NCBI GenBank assembly: GCA_902785055.1
Contig: CACZXG010000006.1
Location: 1 to 43,311 of the forward strand
Reading direction: 5' to 3'
Length of the DNA: 43,311 bases
Source of the DNA: an uncultured Lachnospiraceae bacterium
Lineage (GTDB): Bacteria > Bacillota > Clostridia > Lachnospirales > Lachnospiraceae
Position numbers and translations under genes: made by a program. This document shows, piece after piece, positions 7,817 to 17,700 of the stretch (position 1 is the first letter of the stretch; each line of letters begins with the position of its first letter). The notes under the pieces were generated by a model. It was not told where the DNA came from. It saw only the letters and a list, made by a program, of their open reading frames with translations, and searched no databases.

Positions 7817-8842
7817 ATGAGCAGGTTTGATGAGATCCGGGAGAAATTCCTGGAAGAAGCCAAAGGCCGCACTGACTCCCGCAGCATCTATGAGCTTCGC
7901 AAGAAGTATCTGGACCGCAAAGCGGGCGAAGTGAACGCGCTGATGAAGGAAATGCGCAACATTCCCAAGGATGAGAAGGCAGATTTCGGCAAGAACGTGA
8001 ACCTTCTCAAGGACTGGGTCCTTGAGAATCTCTCCAAAATGGAAGAGAAGGCCAGAGAAGCCGAGCTGCAGCATCGCTATGAGAGCGAGAAGATCGACGT
8101 GACGATTCCCGCCGATAAGGATCCTCGCGGCAATCTTCATCCCATCACGCAGATGAAGAACCAGATGGTCGATATTTTCGCCGGAATGGGATTTGAGATC
8201 TATGAGGGAACAGAGATCGAGAACGATTATTACAATTTCACGGCTCTGAACACTCCGATGGATCACCCGGCAAGAGACATGCAGGATACATTCTACCTGT
8301 CTCCCGAGTATCTTCTGAGAACACAGACCTCCGCAGGCCAGATCCATGTCATGGAAGCCAAGAAGCCCCCGATCAAGATCCTGTCCCCGGGCAAGGTTTT
8401 CCGCTCAGACGACGACGCGACGCATTCACCTATGTTCAGCCAGATGGAAGGCCTGGTAGTAGACAAGGGCATCACTCTCTGCGATCTGCAGGGTATGCTG
8501 GACGAGTTCGTGCAGCAGGTCTACGGCGAGGGAACCCGCACAAGACTGCGCCCTTCTTTCTTCCCCTTCACAGAGCCCAGCGTAGAAGTTGACTGCAGCT
8601 GCTTCGCTTGCGGCGGCAAGGGATGCAAGCTCTGCAAGGGCACCGGCTGGATCGAGATCCTCGGCGCGGGCGTTGTCAACAACAAGGTCCTTGAGAACTG
8701 CGGCATCGATCCCAATGAGTACAGCGGATTTGCTTTCGGAATCGGCATCGAGCGCGCTGCTATGCTCAAGTACGGCATCAACAACATCAAGCTCCTGTTC
8801 GAGTCCGACCTTCGCGTCCTTGAGCAGATCAATGATGCCTGA
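7817..8842 (+). CDS. pheS: Phenylalanine--tRNA ligase alpha subunit
   Basis: A 341-residue catalytic subunit of the (alpha-beta)2 phenylalanyl-tRNA synthetase, which charges tRNA-Phe in the cytoplasm. An N-terminal coiled-coil arm occupies about residues 1-90. Class II motif 2 is [20 protein letters not shown] (about 192-211) and motif 3 is [17 protein letters not shown] (about 304-320). A cysteine cluster (260, 262, 265, 270, 273) lies in the [16 protein letters not shown] segment, usual for clostridial PheS. ATG at 7817 is chosen because AAAGGAG lies six bases upstream; an in-frame TTG at 7778 falls in the terminator tail and is rejected. Expression is controlled by the Phe T-box leader. 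pheT follows after 24 bases, so the subunits are co-transcribed. Confidence 0.97.
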   Translation: MSRFDEIREKFLEEAKGRTDSRSIYELRKKYLDRKAGEVNALMKEMRNIPKDEKADFGKNVNLLKDWVLENLSKMEEKAREAELQHRYESEKIDVTIPADKDPRGNLHPITQMKNQMVDIFAGMGFEIYEGTEIENDYYNFTALNTPMDHPARDMQDTFYLSPEYLLRTQTSAGQIHVMEAKKPPIKILSPGKVFRSDDDATHSPMFSQMEGLVVDKGITLCDLQGMLDEFVQQVYGEGTRTRLRPSFFPFTEPSVEVDCSCFACGGKGCKLCKGTGWIEILGAGVVNNKVLENCGIDPNEYSGFAFGIGIERAAMLKYGINNIKLLFESDLRVLEQINDA

Positions 8843-8866
8843 CGCGGGGAAAGGAGGATATAGATT

Positions 8867-11299
8867 ATGATCGCACCACTTAGCTGGTTAAAAGAATATG
8901 TAGAGATCGACTGCACTCCCCAGGAGCTGCAGGACAAGCTTTTCTCCTGCGGTTTCGAGGTAGAGGAGCTTCATGAAGTTGGAGAGGATATCTCCGGTGT
9001 CGTAGTAGGTCTTGTGGAGACCTGTGAGGCTATTCCGGATACACATCTGCACGTCTGCACGGTAAATTGCGGCGCGCACGGCACTTTCCAGATCTGCTGC
9101 GGCGCGGACAACGTCGAGGCGGGCAGGAAGTTCCCCGCTGCTCTGGTAGGCGCTACCGTCTATGCCACAAGCCGTGACCACACTACTGTTGAAGGGACCA
9201 TGACCATCAAGAAGGGCAAACTTCGCGGATTTGAATCCCAAGGTATGCTCTGCTCAGGAGTTGAACTGGGCGTCAGCGAAGACATGTATCCCGGAGCAGG
9301 ATACAACGGACTGCTGGTACTTCCCGATGACGCAGAGGTCGGCGCGGATGTAAAACCGATCCTTGGCCTTGACGACTGGCTTTTCGATATCGCCATCACA
9401 GCCAACCGCCCTGACTGCCAAAGTATCTTCGGCATCGCGCGCGAGGTCGCCGCTGTCCTTGAGAAGCCGCTTAAGATGCCCGCTCTGGACTACACAGAGA
9501 CAGATGTAAAACTTGACAACTTTAACATTACCGTAGAGGCGCCTCAGCTGTGCCCCCGCTATATCGGCCACTATGTCTATGATGTCAAAACAGGCCCGTC
9601 CCCCGCTTGGATGCGCCGCCGTCTGGCACTGGTCGGAATGAACGCTATCTCCAATATGGTTGATATTACCAACTATATTTTGACAGAGCTGGGCCAGCCC
9701 ATGCACGCGTTTGACTATGCATATCTGCGCGGCAACGGCATCAATGTCCGCACTGCGAAGGACGGAGAGAAGATCGTTACTCTCGATGAGCAGGAACTGA
9801 CACTGAACAGCTCTAACCTGGTCATCTGCGACGGCGAGCGCCCGATCGCACTGGCAGGCGTTATGGGCGGTCTCAATTCCGAGATCCTTCCCACTACACA
9901 ATCGGTCATGTTTGAATCCGCGAAGTTCGCGCGCGACAATATCCGCCGCACTTCAAGAAGCGTCGGCAAGCGCACAGACGCGAGCGCGCGCTATGAAAAG
10001 GGTGTCGACGAGTATGCGACCGTTATGGCTATGAAGCGCGCCCTGCACCTAGTCGAGGAGCTCGGCTGCGGCAAGGTTTCCTCCACACACTTCGATGTGA
10101 ACACTGGAAACAGTGTAGAGCCCCGCGAAATGACCGTCGAGATCGACAAGATCAGCGGTGTTCTCGGCATTACCGTTCCGGATGAGGACATCGTCCGCAT
10201 CATGAACAACCTCGACATGAAGCCTTCGATCAGTGAGAAGGACGGTAAGCGTATGCTTACCCTTCAGGTCCCCGCTTACCGCGATGACATGGAAGGCTAT
10301 CAGGATGTGGCAGAGGAAGTAATCCGCATGTACGGTTATGACAAACTCGTTCCCACTTTCCTTAAGAGCGCGGAAGTCACCACCGGCGGCTGGAATCCCG
10401 TTCAGCGCCGCGAGATGCGCGTCAAGGAGGCTCTGTGCGGACTCGGCGCTTACGAGTGCATGCACTATTCCTTCTTCTCGCCCTCCGATCTGGATCTGCT
10501 CCGCTATCCTGCGGACGCTCCGGAGCGTAACGCCATCCGCATCATGAACCCCATCAGCGAGGAACTGTCCCTGATGCGCACCACTCTGACGGCTTCCATG
10601 ATCCATGCGGTCGTGCGCAACCAGAAGAACGGACGCCTCGACGGAAGACTCTTCGAGATCGCGAAGGTCTTCGTGCCCAAGGCCCTTCCTCTCACCGAGT
10701 ATCCGGATGAGAGAGACCATCTGGTCGTCGCTTTCTGGGGCAAAGGAGAGGATTTCTTCACAGTAAAGGGAGCTGCTGAGACAGTAGCGGATACTCTGCA
10801 TGTGAAATTCGCATACCGTGCAGCAACCCGCAGTTTCACACATCCTTACCAGACCGCTGATGTCATCTGCGAAGGACAGACGGTAGGATATATCGGAACA
10901 CTTGCCTACGACATCGCGGAAAGTGAGAACATGCGCACAGGTCTGTATCTGATGGAACTGGATCTGGCTGCTCTGTATCCGCTGTGCGGCAATACGCCGG
11001 CCTTTGAACCCCTTCCGAAGTTCCTGGATGTTTCCCGTGACCTTGCTCTTGTCATGGACAAGAACGTTACCTGCGCGCAGGTTGAAGACCAGATCCGCGC
11101 AGCCTGCAAGTATGTCCGCGACATCAGGCTCTTCGATGTCTATGAGGGCGTTCCGATCCCTCCGACTATGAAGAGCATGGCCTTCACTCTTACCTTCAGA
11201 GCAGGAGAAGAGGAATTCACTTCCGAAGATCTTGACAGATATGTCGCCAAGATCCTCAAGAAGCTGGACGCAGTGCTCGGAATAACGCTCAGAGCATGA
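8867..11299 (+). CDS. pheT: Phenylalanine--tRNA ligase beta subunit
   Basis: An 810-residue beta subunit of phenylalanyl-tRNA synthetase, full length for bacteria. It starts MIAPLSWLKEYVEIDCTPQE. An OB-fold tRNA-binding domain covers about residues 40-150 (HLHVCTVNCG, SQGMLCSGVELG). B3/B4 editing motifs follow (ITANRPDC, ARDNIRRTSR, TDASARYEKGVD). The B5 domain is near 410-480 and includes PAYRDDMEGYQDVAEEVIR, and the C-terminal ferredoxin-like anticodon-binding domain carries PKFLDVSRDLALVMD and AFTLTFRA. It is the second gene of the T-box-controlled pheST unit, with an AAAGGAGGAT-type SD before the ATG, and ends at a bidirectional terminator. Confidence 0.97.
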   Translation: MIAPLSWLKEYVEIDCTPQELQDKLFSCGFEVEELHEVGEDISGVVVGLVETCEAIPDTHLHVCTVNCGAHGTFQICCGADNVEAGRKFPAALVGATVYATSRDHTTVEGTMTIKKGKLRGFESQGMLCSGVELGVSEDMYPGAGYNGLLVLPDDAEVGADVKPILGLDDWLFDIAITANRPDCQSIFGIAREVAAVLEKPLKMPALDYTETDVKLDNFNITVEAPQLCPRYIGHYVYDVKTGPSPAWMRRRLALVGMNAISNMVDITNYILTELGQPMHAFDYAYLRGNGINVRTAKDGEKIVTLDEQELTLNSSNLVICDGERPIALAGVMGGLNSEILPTTQSVMFESAKFARDNIRRTSRSVGKRTDASARYEKGVDEYATVMAMKRALHLVEELGCGKVSSTHFDVNTGNSVEPREMTVEIDKISGVLGITVPDEDIVRIMNNLDMKPSISEKDGKRMLTLQVPAYRDDMEGYQDVAEEVIRMYGYDKLVPTFLKSAEVTTGGWNPVQRREMRVKEALCGLGAYECMHYSFFSPSDLDLLRYPADAPERNAIRIMNPISEELSLMRTTLTASMIHAVVRNQKNGRLDGRLFEIAKVFVPKALPLTEYPDERDHLVVAFWGKGEDFFTVKGAAETVADTLHVKFAYRAATRSFTHPYQTADVICEGQTVGYIGTLAYDIAESENMRTGLYLMELDLAALYPLCGNTPAFEPLPKFLDVSRDLALVMDKNVTCAQVEDQIRAACKYVRDIRLFDVYEGVPIPPTMKSMAFTLTFRAGEEEFTSEDLDRYVAKILKKLDAVLGITLRA

Positions 11300-11316
11300 A
11301 ACCAGTATGAATAAAG

Positions 11317-11357
11317 AAGCCGCAGCACCGGGATCATTCCGGGACTGCGGCTTTATT
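11317..11357. terminator. Bidirectional terminator between pheT and a convergent hydrolase
   Basis: AAGCCGCAG (11317-11325) pairs with CTGCGGCTT (11345-11353). An inner CCGG/CCGG pairing extends the stem. T-rich tails are present on both strands. Confidence 0.88.
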
Positions 11358-11360
11358 ATT

Positions 11361-12263
11361 TCAGAATCTCTTTTGGATCCATTCTTTGATATCTTCCATG
11401 ACTTTCGCGTATGCTGTCTCCTGCAGAAGGGAATGGCGAAGGCCCGGATAGACTATGGAAGTGACATCTTTGTATCCCGCTTCAAGAAGAAGGCGCGCCT
11501 GTGTGTCGCCGTAGGTACCGTTCTGAGCAGTGACATCATCGCCGCCCGTGAGGAAGAGGACCGGCGTATCCGTGAGAGGAGGCCTGGTGTTCTCCAGCGT
11601 CTCATTGACGGCCAGATCAGCCTGCATGACGACAAAATCTCTGAAGAAGCGGTTAGTGTAGGATGGACTTTCGTAAGGAAGATCGGCAAGCCATCTGCGC
11701 CTTTCTGCATCGGAAGTGATAAAGCCCAGAGAGCTTCTGTCCGAGGCAAAGGGGGCGTTAAGGCGCCCGAAGACCAAAGGAAAGATCATCACGTTTACAG
11801 AGTTTTCACCGTGAAGAAGAATATCTCTGTCTGTAATGGCGAGCAGTTCCTCCATCCGCTCCGGTGCAATGACAGCATGGGAAGGACCGGTATAGATAAT
11901 ACCGTCCCACTGGGTCATCTTCTCATAGATCGCAATCTGCGAGACAGTCGTACCGAGACTGTGAGCAAATAGGACAACAGGAAGTTCGGGGAAGGACCTG
12001 CGAAGGATCGCGCAGAAGGACGAGCTATCTTTTGCATAATTGCGAAAAAGATTTCCCTCTCCGTATTCGGCCCGGGTCCTGCCGTGTTTCCTGTACTCAT
12101 GCAAAGCAACTGTGTATCCGGCCTTAACCATTTCAGGGGCAAAAATCTCATAATAATCGGCGACTTCAGCTAGTCCTGTCATGATCTGGATCACAGCGCG
12201 GGGCTTATCCGCCTCCCAGAATTTGTACCATATTCTCTCGCCGTCAAAAGATGTAAATTCCAT
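11361..12263 (-). CDS. Alpha/beta hydrolase (serine aminopeptidase S33-like)
   Basis: A 300-residue cytoplasmic alpha/beta hydrolase. The nucleophile elbow is LFAHSLGTT with Ser102. The acid is probably Asp242 or Asp243 in LTGGDDVTAQ, and the base is His277 in YPGLRHSLL. In place of the usual DxRGHGxS segment it has HEYRKHGRT, and the oxyanion region is QIMTGLAEVADYY, where lysophospholipase-type relatives normally have HGxxE; this divergence makes the substrate unpredictable. The start is supported by GGGAGGACTTCTAC upstream. It is a single gene, convergent with pheT. The other hydrolase at 1981 is in the same superfamily but is clearly not a recent duplicate. Confidence 0.82.
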   Translation of the reverse strand: MEFTSFDGERIWYKFWEADKPRAVIQIMTGLAEVADYYEIFAPEMVKAGYTVALHEYRKHGRTRAEYGEGNLFRNYAKDSSSFCAILRRSFPELPVVLFAHSLGTTVSQIAIYEKMTQWDGIIYTGPSHAVIAPERMEELLAITDRDILLHGENSVNVMIFPLVFGRLNAPFASDRSSLGFITSDAERRRWLADLPYESPSYTNRFFRDFVVMQADLAVNETLENTRPPLTDTPVLFLTGGDDVTAQNGTYGDTQARLLLEAGYKDVTSIVYPGLRHSLLQETAYAKVMEDIKEWIQKRF

Positions 12264-12394
12264 GTAGAAGTCCTCCCGGCGAGCTATGTTTTGGCAGCAT
12301 TATGACTGTACTGAACCCGCCGCAAAACTAATTATGGACCAGACAGGATAAAAACCGCAACAGGAAAAGGTTTCTATTCCTCACAAAAGTCGAC

Positions 12395-12400
12395 TATAAT
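12395..12400 (+). promoter_or_regulatory. -10 element (TATAAT) before the histidine phosphatase gene
   Basis: A consensus TATAAT 68 bases before the ATG at 12469. Only a poor -35 (TTTCTA at 12371-12376, 18-base spacer) can be seen. The rest of the 205-base intergenic region shows no other structure. Confidence 0.4.
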
Positions 12401-12468
12401 CTAAGAAGGACAAGGAACATAACACGAGAGATCTCAAATAAGAGGATTAAAAAAACAGGAGCGGCAGT

Positions 12469-13146
12469 ATGGATCAGAACAAAAAAGTAACAACCCTTTA
12501 TCTGGTGCGCCACGGCACCACAGCATGGAATCAGGCGCTTCGCTATCAGGGACAGACAGATAATCCGCTCGATGAGATAGGAGAGAGGCAGGGGGCCTGT
12601 CTGGAGGAGTATTTCAAAGACATTCATGTCGATCTCGGGGTGACCAGCCCTCTGCAGCGCGCTGTCAAAACGTTGGAATACAGTCTCGCAACTCAGGACC
12701 ATGAGGTCCCTGTGCTGGTGGAACCCGGCATCATGGAGATCGATTTCGGCCTCATCGACGGCTGGACCAAAGAGGAGATTCAAGCGGAGTATCCCGAGTT
12801 TTACAGAATGTATGTGCTTAATGAGGACAGAGGCCATGCAAGGGCGCCCGGAGGAGAGACTATGATCGAGGTCTACGAGCGCGTGAGCAAGGCAATTATG
12901 AGGATCGTGCGGGAGCACAGAGGAGAGACTATTGTGATCGCTTCCCATGGAACCGCGATCCAGACCTTCCTCAACTATTCCGAAGGTATCCCGGCGGACA
13001 AAATGGGCCGGTATCTTCTGTATAACGTCAGCGTCTGCTGCGTCACTGTAGACGAAGAGGACAGGACGACACTGAAATTTGTGGATGACAAGCACCACGT
13101 GCCGAAGAAACTGCAGTTTTCCTACAGTTCAATCCCGTCAAAATAA
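12469..13146 (+). CDS. Histidine phosphatase family protein
   Basis: A 225-residue cytoplasmic member of the phosphoglycerate mutase-like histidine phosphatase superfamily. The signature LVRHGTTAWN places the phospho-accepting histidine at His15 beside Arg14. Arg64 in SPLQRA, Glu90 in IMEIDFG and His160 in IASHGTAIQ complete the catalytic pocket. Relatives include GpmB-like phosphatases, CobC alpha-ribazole phosphatase and fructose-2,6-bisphosphatase-type enzymes. No cobalamin or glycolysis gene is adjacent, so the substrate is open. It has its own -10 element and a bidirectional terminator. Confidence 0.88.
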   Translation: MDQNKKVTTLYLVRHGTTAWNQALRYQGQTDNPLDEIGERQGACLEEYFKDIHVDLGVTSPLQRAVKTLEYSLATQDHEVPVLVEPGIMEIDFGLIDGWTKEEIQAEYPEFYRMYVLNEDRGHARAPGGETMIEVYERVSKAIMRIVREHRGETIVIASHGTAIQTFLNYSEGIPADKMGRYLLYNVSVCCVTVDEEDRTTLKFVDDKHHVPKKLQFSYSSIPSK

Positions 13147-13165
13147 AGAATGTGAAACAGAGAAA

Positions 13166-13200
13166 AACCTCCGAGCCGTTAAAGCCCGGAGGTTCGTTAT
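13166..13200. terminator. Bidirectional terminator
   Basis: AACCTCCG (13166-13173) pairs with CGGAGGTT (13187-13194), with an AGAAAAA tract on the left and TTATTA to the right. It separates the phosphatase gene from the convergent DUF3048 gene. Confidence 0.75.
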
Positions 13201-14537
13201 TACATTTCTTCGAATTCAGGCTCTTCTGCGGGAGCGCTCTCTTCTTCGGTGGAACCGTCAGAAACGTCTTCGCGAGGTGCGGTGATAGTGGCGTGATCTT
13301 CGGGATAGTAGGTGATCCCGTCGATATCGAAGTCATCTCTGTCATCACGGATGATGAAGATCATGCTGCGGCCCTGGTTCACTGTGATCTCGTTGCCGTT
13401 GTCATCGTAGAACAATGTGGGCTCATAGTCGTCTTCCTTGTTCCATGTTACGTGGATCATCTTGCCGTTTGTGATGTAGAATCCGTCGTAACCGGGATCT
13501 TCAATCCTGAACCAGAGATATCCGTGTGTGCCGTCTTCCCATTCACGGGAGTCGTTGTTCGCATAGACCCACTCTGCGCGCTGAATGAAGATATTGGTGA
13601 ATGCCATCTGCTCGCCTGTGACTGCATCACACTGATCGTCTCCGTACAGTGTCTTGTAATAGAGATGATCCTCCGGGTCGTAGTAAAGTGCGGACTGAGT
13701 GACAGGGAAGGAACCCGCCATATCGACCTCAGTCGCATCTACTGCGTCAGGATACTGCGAGAGGTCATTGATCTCGCCGTCCTTTGTGAATGTGAAGTGC
13801 TTGTCGTGATAGTACTCTTCGCGGTGTTCTTTCTCGAAGCCGGCCTCATCGATTGCATCAAGGATGTGCTCAGCATCTGTGTAGGCTGTGTGCTCGATGG
13901 CAACGCCGTCATGAGGAATGCGGTAGAAAGCGCCGTAATCCGGTCCCATGGACGGATGGCCGGTGCCGTTGATGTTGTCGACGTCATCACGGGAGAGGAT
14001 CTCGCCTGTGTAGTCGGAAGGACCGCCGAAGTGGATGATGATCGGATCCCACTCAAGAGCTTCATAGACGAAGTAGGAGCGAATACTGCGGACGTTGCCG
14101 ATCCTCTCAAGATCCTGCCAATCCTGCATGATGCCCATCTGGCGGCTCATATTGCCTTCTTCCATGATCTCATAGAAGACATCGACTCTGTCGAGACCAT
14201 ATTGGGGCTGAGCCTGCTTATTAATGGGGAACATGAAAGCCAAAGGACGCTGTTTGAGAAGTTCTTCATCCATGACCTTGCCGGTCAGAGGGCTTCTGGG
14301 AAGCTCGGGCTCGGGCTCGGGTTCCGGGATCGGCTCGGGTTCCGGTTTGGAAATAGCTTCAGTCGACGCATCGATGACAGTAGTGTCTGCAGATGCGGTT
14401 TCTTCTACTTTATTTTCTGTTTCAACTGTAGTTTCTTCCTGCTGAGTCTGAGCGGAGGTAGAACCGCCGCAGCCGGTTAGAGCTGTGGACAAGGCCAGTG
14501 TGGCGACCGTCAGAACACAAAGACTTCTTTTACGCAT
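13200..14537 (-). CDS. DUF3048 (YerB-like) lipoprotein
   Basis: A 445-residue exported lipoprotein. Residues 1-22 form a signal peptide ending in the lipobox LTGC, so Cys22 should be lipidated and the protein held on the outer face of the membrane. A low-complexity acidic and Pro-Glu linker (about 30-80, containing PEPEPIPEPEPEPELP) leads into the DUF3048 domain, marked by RPLAFMFPINKQAQPQYGL, NVRSIRSYFV and IIIHFGG. The C-terminal half includes GYLWFRIEDPG and ends in another acidic tail. The molecular function of YerB-type proteins is unknown. AGGAGG lies seven bases before the ATG. It is a single-gene unit, divergent from the large peptidase lipoprotein at 14747. Confidence 0.87.
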   Translation of the reverse strand: MRKRSLCVLTVATLALSTALTGCGGSTSAQTQQEETTVETENKVEETASADTTVIDASTEAISKPEPEPIPEPEPEPELPRSPLTGKVMDEELLKQRPLAFMFPINKQAQPQYGLDRVDVFYEIMEEGNMSRQMGIMQDWQDLERIGNVRSIRSYFVYEALEWDPIIIHFGGPSDYTGEILSRDDVDNINGTGHPSMGPDYGAFYRIPHDGVAIEHTAYTDAEHILDAIDEAGFEKEHREEYYHDKHFTFTKDGEINDLSQYPDAVDATEVDMAGSFPVTQSALYYDPEDHLYYKTLYGDDQCDAVTGEQMAFTNIFIQRAEWVYANNDSREWEDGTHGYLWFRIEDPGYDGFYITNGKMIHVTWNKEDDYEPTLFYDDNGNEITVNQGRSMIFIIRDDRDDFDIDGITYYPEDHATITAPREDVSDGSTEEESAPAEEPEFEEM

Positions 14538-14686
14538 AAAGTCCTCCTGTTATTGTTCTTAGTATAGTTGTTTAACAAAATATAAACATACGCATATTCT
14601 AACCTATCATGATAAAATTTGCAATAGATTGTAATATTTTTGTAACAAGAGCACAGGAAGCACGTCACTTTATATATAAGGGGATA

Positions 14687-14695
14687 TGGTATAAT
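14687..14695 (+). promoter_or_regulatory. Extended -10 promoter of the peptidase/LRR gene
   Basis: TGG plus a consensus TATAAT (14690-14695), 52 bases before the ATG at 14747. The expected -35 position is not recognisable. Confidence 0.6.
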
Positions 14696-14746
14696 ACAAG
14701 TATGTGATATTTTGACAGATCATCAGGAAGCGGAAGAGGTGACGCT

Positions 14747-17700
14747 ATGAAGATAAGAAAGATATCGGCATTGCTTGTATGCTTAATGCTGGCGCTTGGT
14801 GCCTGCGCGGAGCCCGGCGCATTCCCGGGTCCCCAGAGTGACAGCGGGTCGACAAAGGCGGATACAGAGACGACCGCACAGATCCCGGAGCAGAATAAAA
14901 AGCCGGAGCTCGTGATCCTGGGCGAGGAGGAGACGGATTACAGCCGCGCCGCGCAGGCCAAAAAGAGTGAGCAGACAAATGTAAAAAGCGGAGCTCTTTA
15001 CGCCTCGAAGGACAGGCCCAAAACCCTGGACAAGGATTTTACGGTAATGGTCTACATCGTAGGTTCCAACCTTGAGAGCCGCTATGGGGCTGCCACAAAC
15101 GATATGAAGGAGATGATCGGAGCAGATCTCGATTTTGACAGGAACAATCTTCTTGTCTATACCGGTGGCAGCAAGAGGTGGACCAGCGCAATATCAAATA
15201 CATGCAACAGCGTTATTAACATGGAGAACGGCGAGGAACTGGAGGTAATGGCCCAGACCGCAGAGACAGCGGACATGGGCGCTGCAGGTACGCTGGCTGA
15301 ATTCATCAATTACTGTACAGCCAATTACCCGGCCAGGCACTACGGACTTGTGTTGTGGGATCACGGCGCGGGCCCTCTGTGGGGGTATGGCAGTGATGAA
15401 CTGTTCGGAAATGACAGCCTCCTGCTGGAGGAACTTAAGGGCGCGATGGACCTGACACCGTTTGCTGGAGATAAGAAACTGGATTTTGTGGGCTTCGACG
15501 CCTGCCTTATGGGATCTATCGAGAGTGCAATGCTCTGGAAAAACTATGCGCAGTATATGGTCGGATCTGAGGAACTGGAGTCCGGCAGGGGATGGGATTA
15601 CAGTTTCCTCAATACGCTCAATGATTCTGATGACGCCAGAACGGTCGTGAGTGCGATCGTCGAGGCTTATGGAAACTATTATGAGAAGAGTAAGTCGGAG
15701 TTCTTCAATCCCGATGTGACACTGGCCGCAATGGATCTGAGCCGGACTGATCAGCTCATTGAAAGCGCGAACAATCTATTCGCAGCGATGAAGGCCGGGA
15801 TAGACAATGGGAATTACCCTGAGCTGAATCAGGCAAGAGCGAAGACGAAGGCTTTCGGACTTGGCGCGGCAAGCGGTAAAGAAGATGCTTATGATCTTCT
15901 GGACCTTAGAAATCTCGCTGAAAATGTCAGCGAAATGTATCCCGAAGAGAGCCGCGGGATCATAGAGGCGCTCGACGAAATGGTGGTGCGCAGCACATCC
16001 AATGTCAGCGGTGCGGGCGGCGTTTCCATCTATCTTCCCGGCGACAATCTGGAACTCTACGGCGTATCTGAAGAACTGTATTCGGAGGATACCTCGCTGT
16101 CGCCTGAATATTCAGCCTTTGTCACCGCCTATATGGACAGCTGGATCGAGGGGTCGAACACGGACTGGACACTTCCTGAAATTCAGCGGGAGGGAGAGGA
16201 ACTGACGCTGCAGCTAACCGCAGAGCAAGTGAGAAATGCATCTCAGGCCTTTTACACTGTCCTGCAGAGGAACAGTTTCGGAGATTACGCGGTCACCACG
16301 GCCAATATCGCCGTGGAACCGGATGAGAACAATGTTTTGCATATACCCGCAGACCCTATGCTGCTCAATGTGGCTACGGATATGGAGGAGGCGCCGGCGC
16401 CTCTGACCTGCGTCCAGTCTCAGAACAACGGCGGAGAGTGCGTCTACAGAACAATTAACTGCTACCTGACATCCGGGCATGAGTTCATGGACGTCGACTG
16501 GGACAAAGATGAGGAAGTAGCGATTACCGCCAAGAATATTACAGGTGAGACAGAGACATCTGTCCTTGATATCACTTCCGCGTCCGGAAGTGCCTGGGCG
16601 GGAGGCAAGGCGTCCATCGACGTCTCCAACTACGAATCGCTCATCAACGCAGGCAGTATTTCTTATAATCCCAGACGCGACGAGAACGGCAATATGAAGC
16701 CGTTCAGCGAGTGGAAATCAACCGGATATGAGATGTACCCGCTATGCCTGGATCACGGTTTCAGGCTTGAGATGAAGCCGGCATCCGGATTTGACAAGGA
16801 TTTTATCTGTCAGGTGACAGTGAAGGATATCAACGGCAAAACCCACGGATCGGAATATATCGATTTGGAACTGGATCACGGCAGGGAATATGAAGAGATC
16901 AGCACGGAAAACGGAACACTGTACGCCGATATTTTCAGAGATGAGGCTGTGATCACCGGCTACGAGGGAGAAGATACAGAGCTCACCGTGCCTTCTGAAG
17001 TTTCAGGCAAAAAAGTGACAGAGATCGGGAACGAAGCTTTCACAAATCTGACTGAGTGCAGGAGTATCACACTTCCTGAGGGCATCAGAATAATAGGTAT
17101 ATCGGCCTTCCGTGGCAGCGGGATCGAGACGGTCGAGATCCCGGAGAGTGTGGAAGTGATCAAGAGAGGCGCTTTTTCAAGGACGAAACTGACGTCAGTC
17201 ACACTGCCGAAGGGGCTTTCGTCCATCGGTTCCATTCCGTTTGCGGACTGCGAATACCTTGAGGAGATCTCAATCTGTGAGTGCAATGAAAACTATAAGA
17301 CTGTAGATGGCGTCTTGTATACCAAAGACGGTAAGACACTGATCCAGTATCCGGGCGCGCGAAGCGGTGAGTACAAGGTTGAGAACGGAACGGAAACGAT
17401 CGCATACGGATCCTTCGCAGGTTCCCATATTAACAGCGTTGTCCTTCCGGAATCGCTTAAGAGCATAGAGAATATGGCTTTCTTCGAATGCCAGGGCCTT
17501 TCCTCTTTCAATCTTCCGGGCAGCCTTGAGTCGATCGGGGATTCCGCTTTTGGGGAGTACCTGATGTTCAAATTCGGAGATGAGGAGAATCCGCTCATCG
17601 AGTCGATGCATGTCGGACCGAATGTGCAGCATATCGGAAAAGAAGCCTTCAGTATGATGAACATCGCGGCTTTTGAGGTAGATGAGAAAAATCCCTATTT

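Noticed and set aside
13152..14480. 442-codon forward frame
   Set aside because: Antisense to the DUF3048 lipoprotein gene, which has a perfect lipobox and SD.
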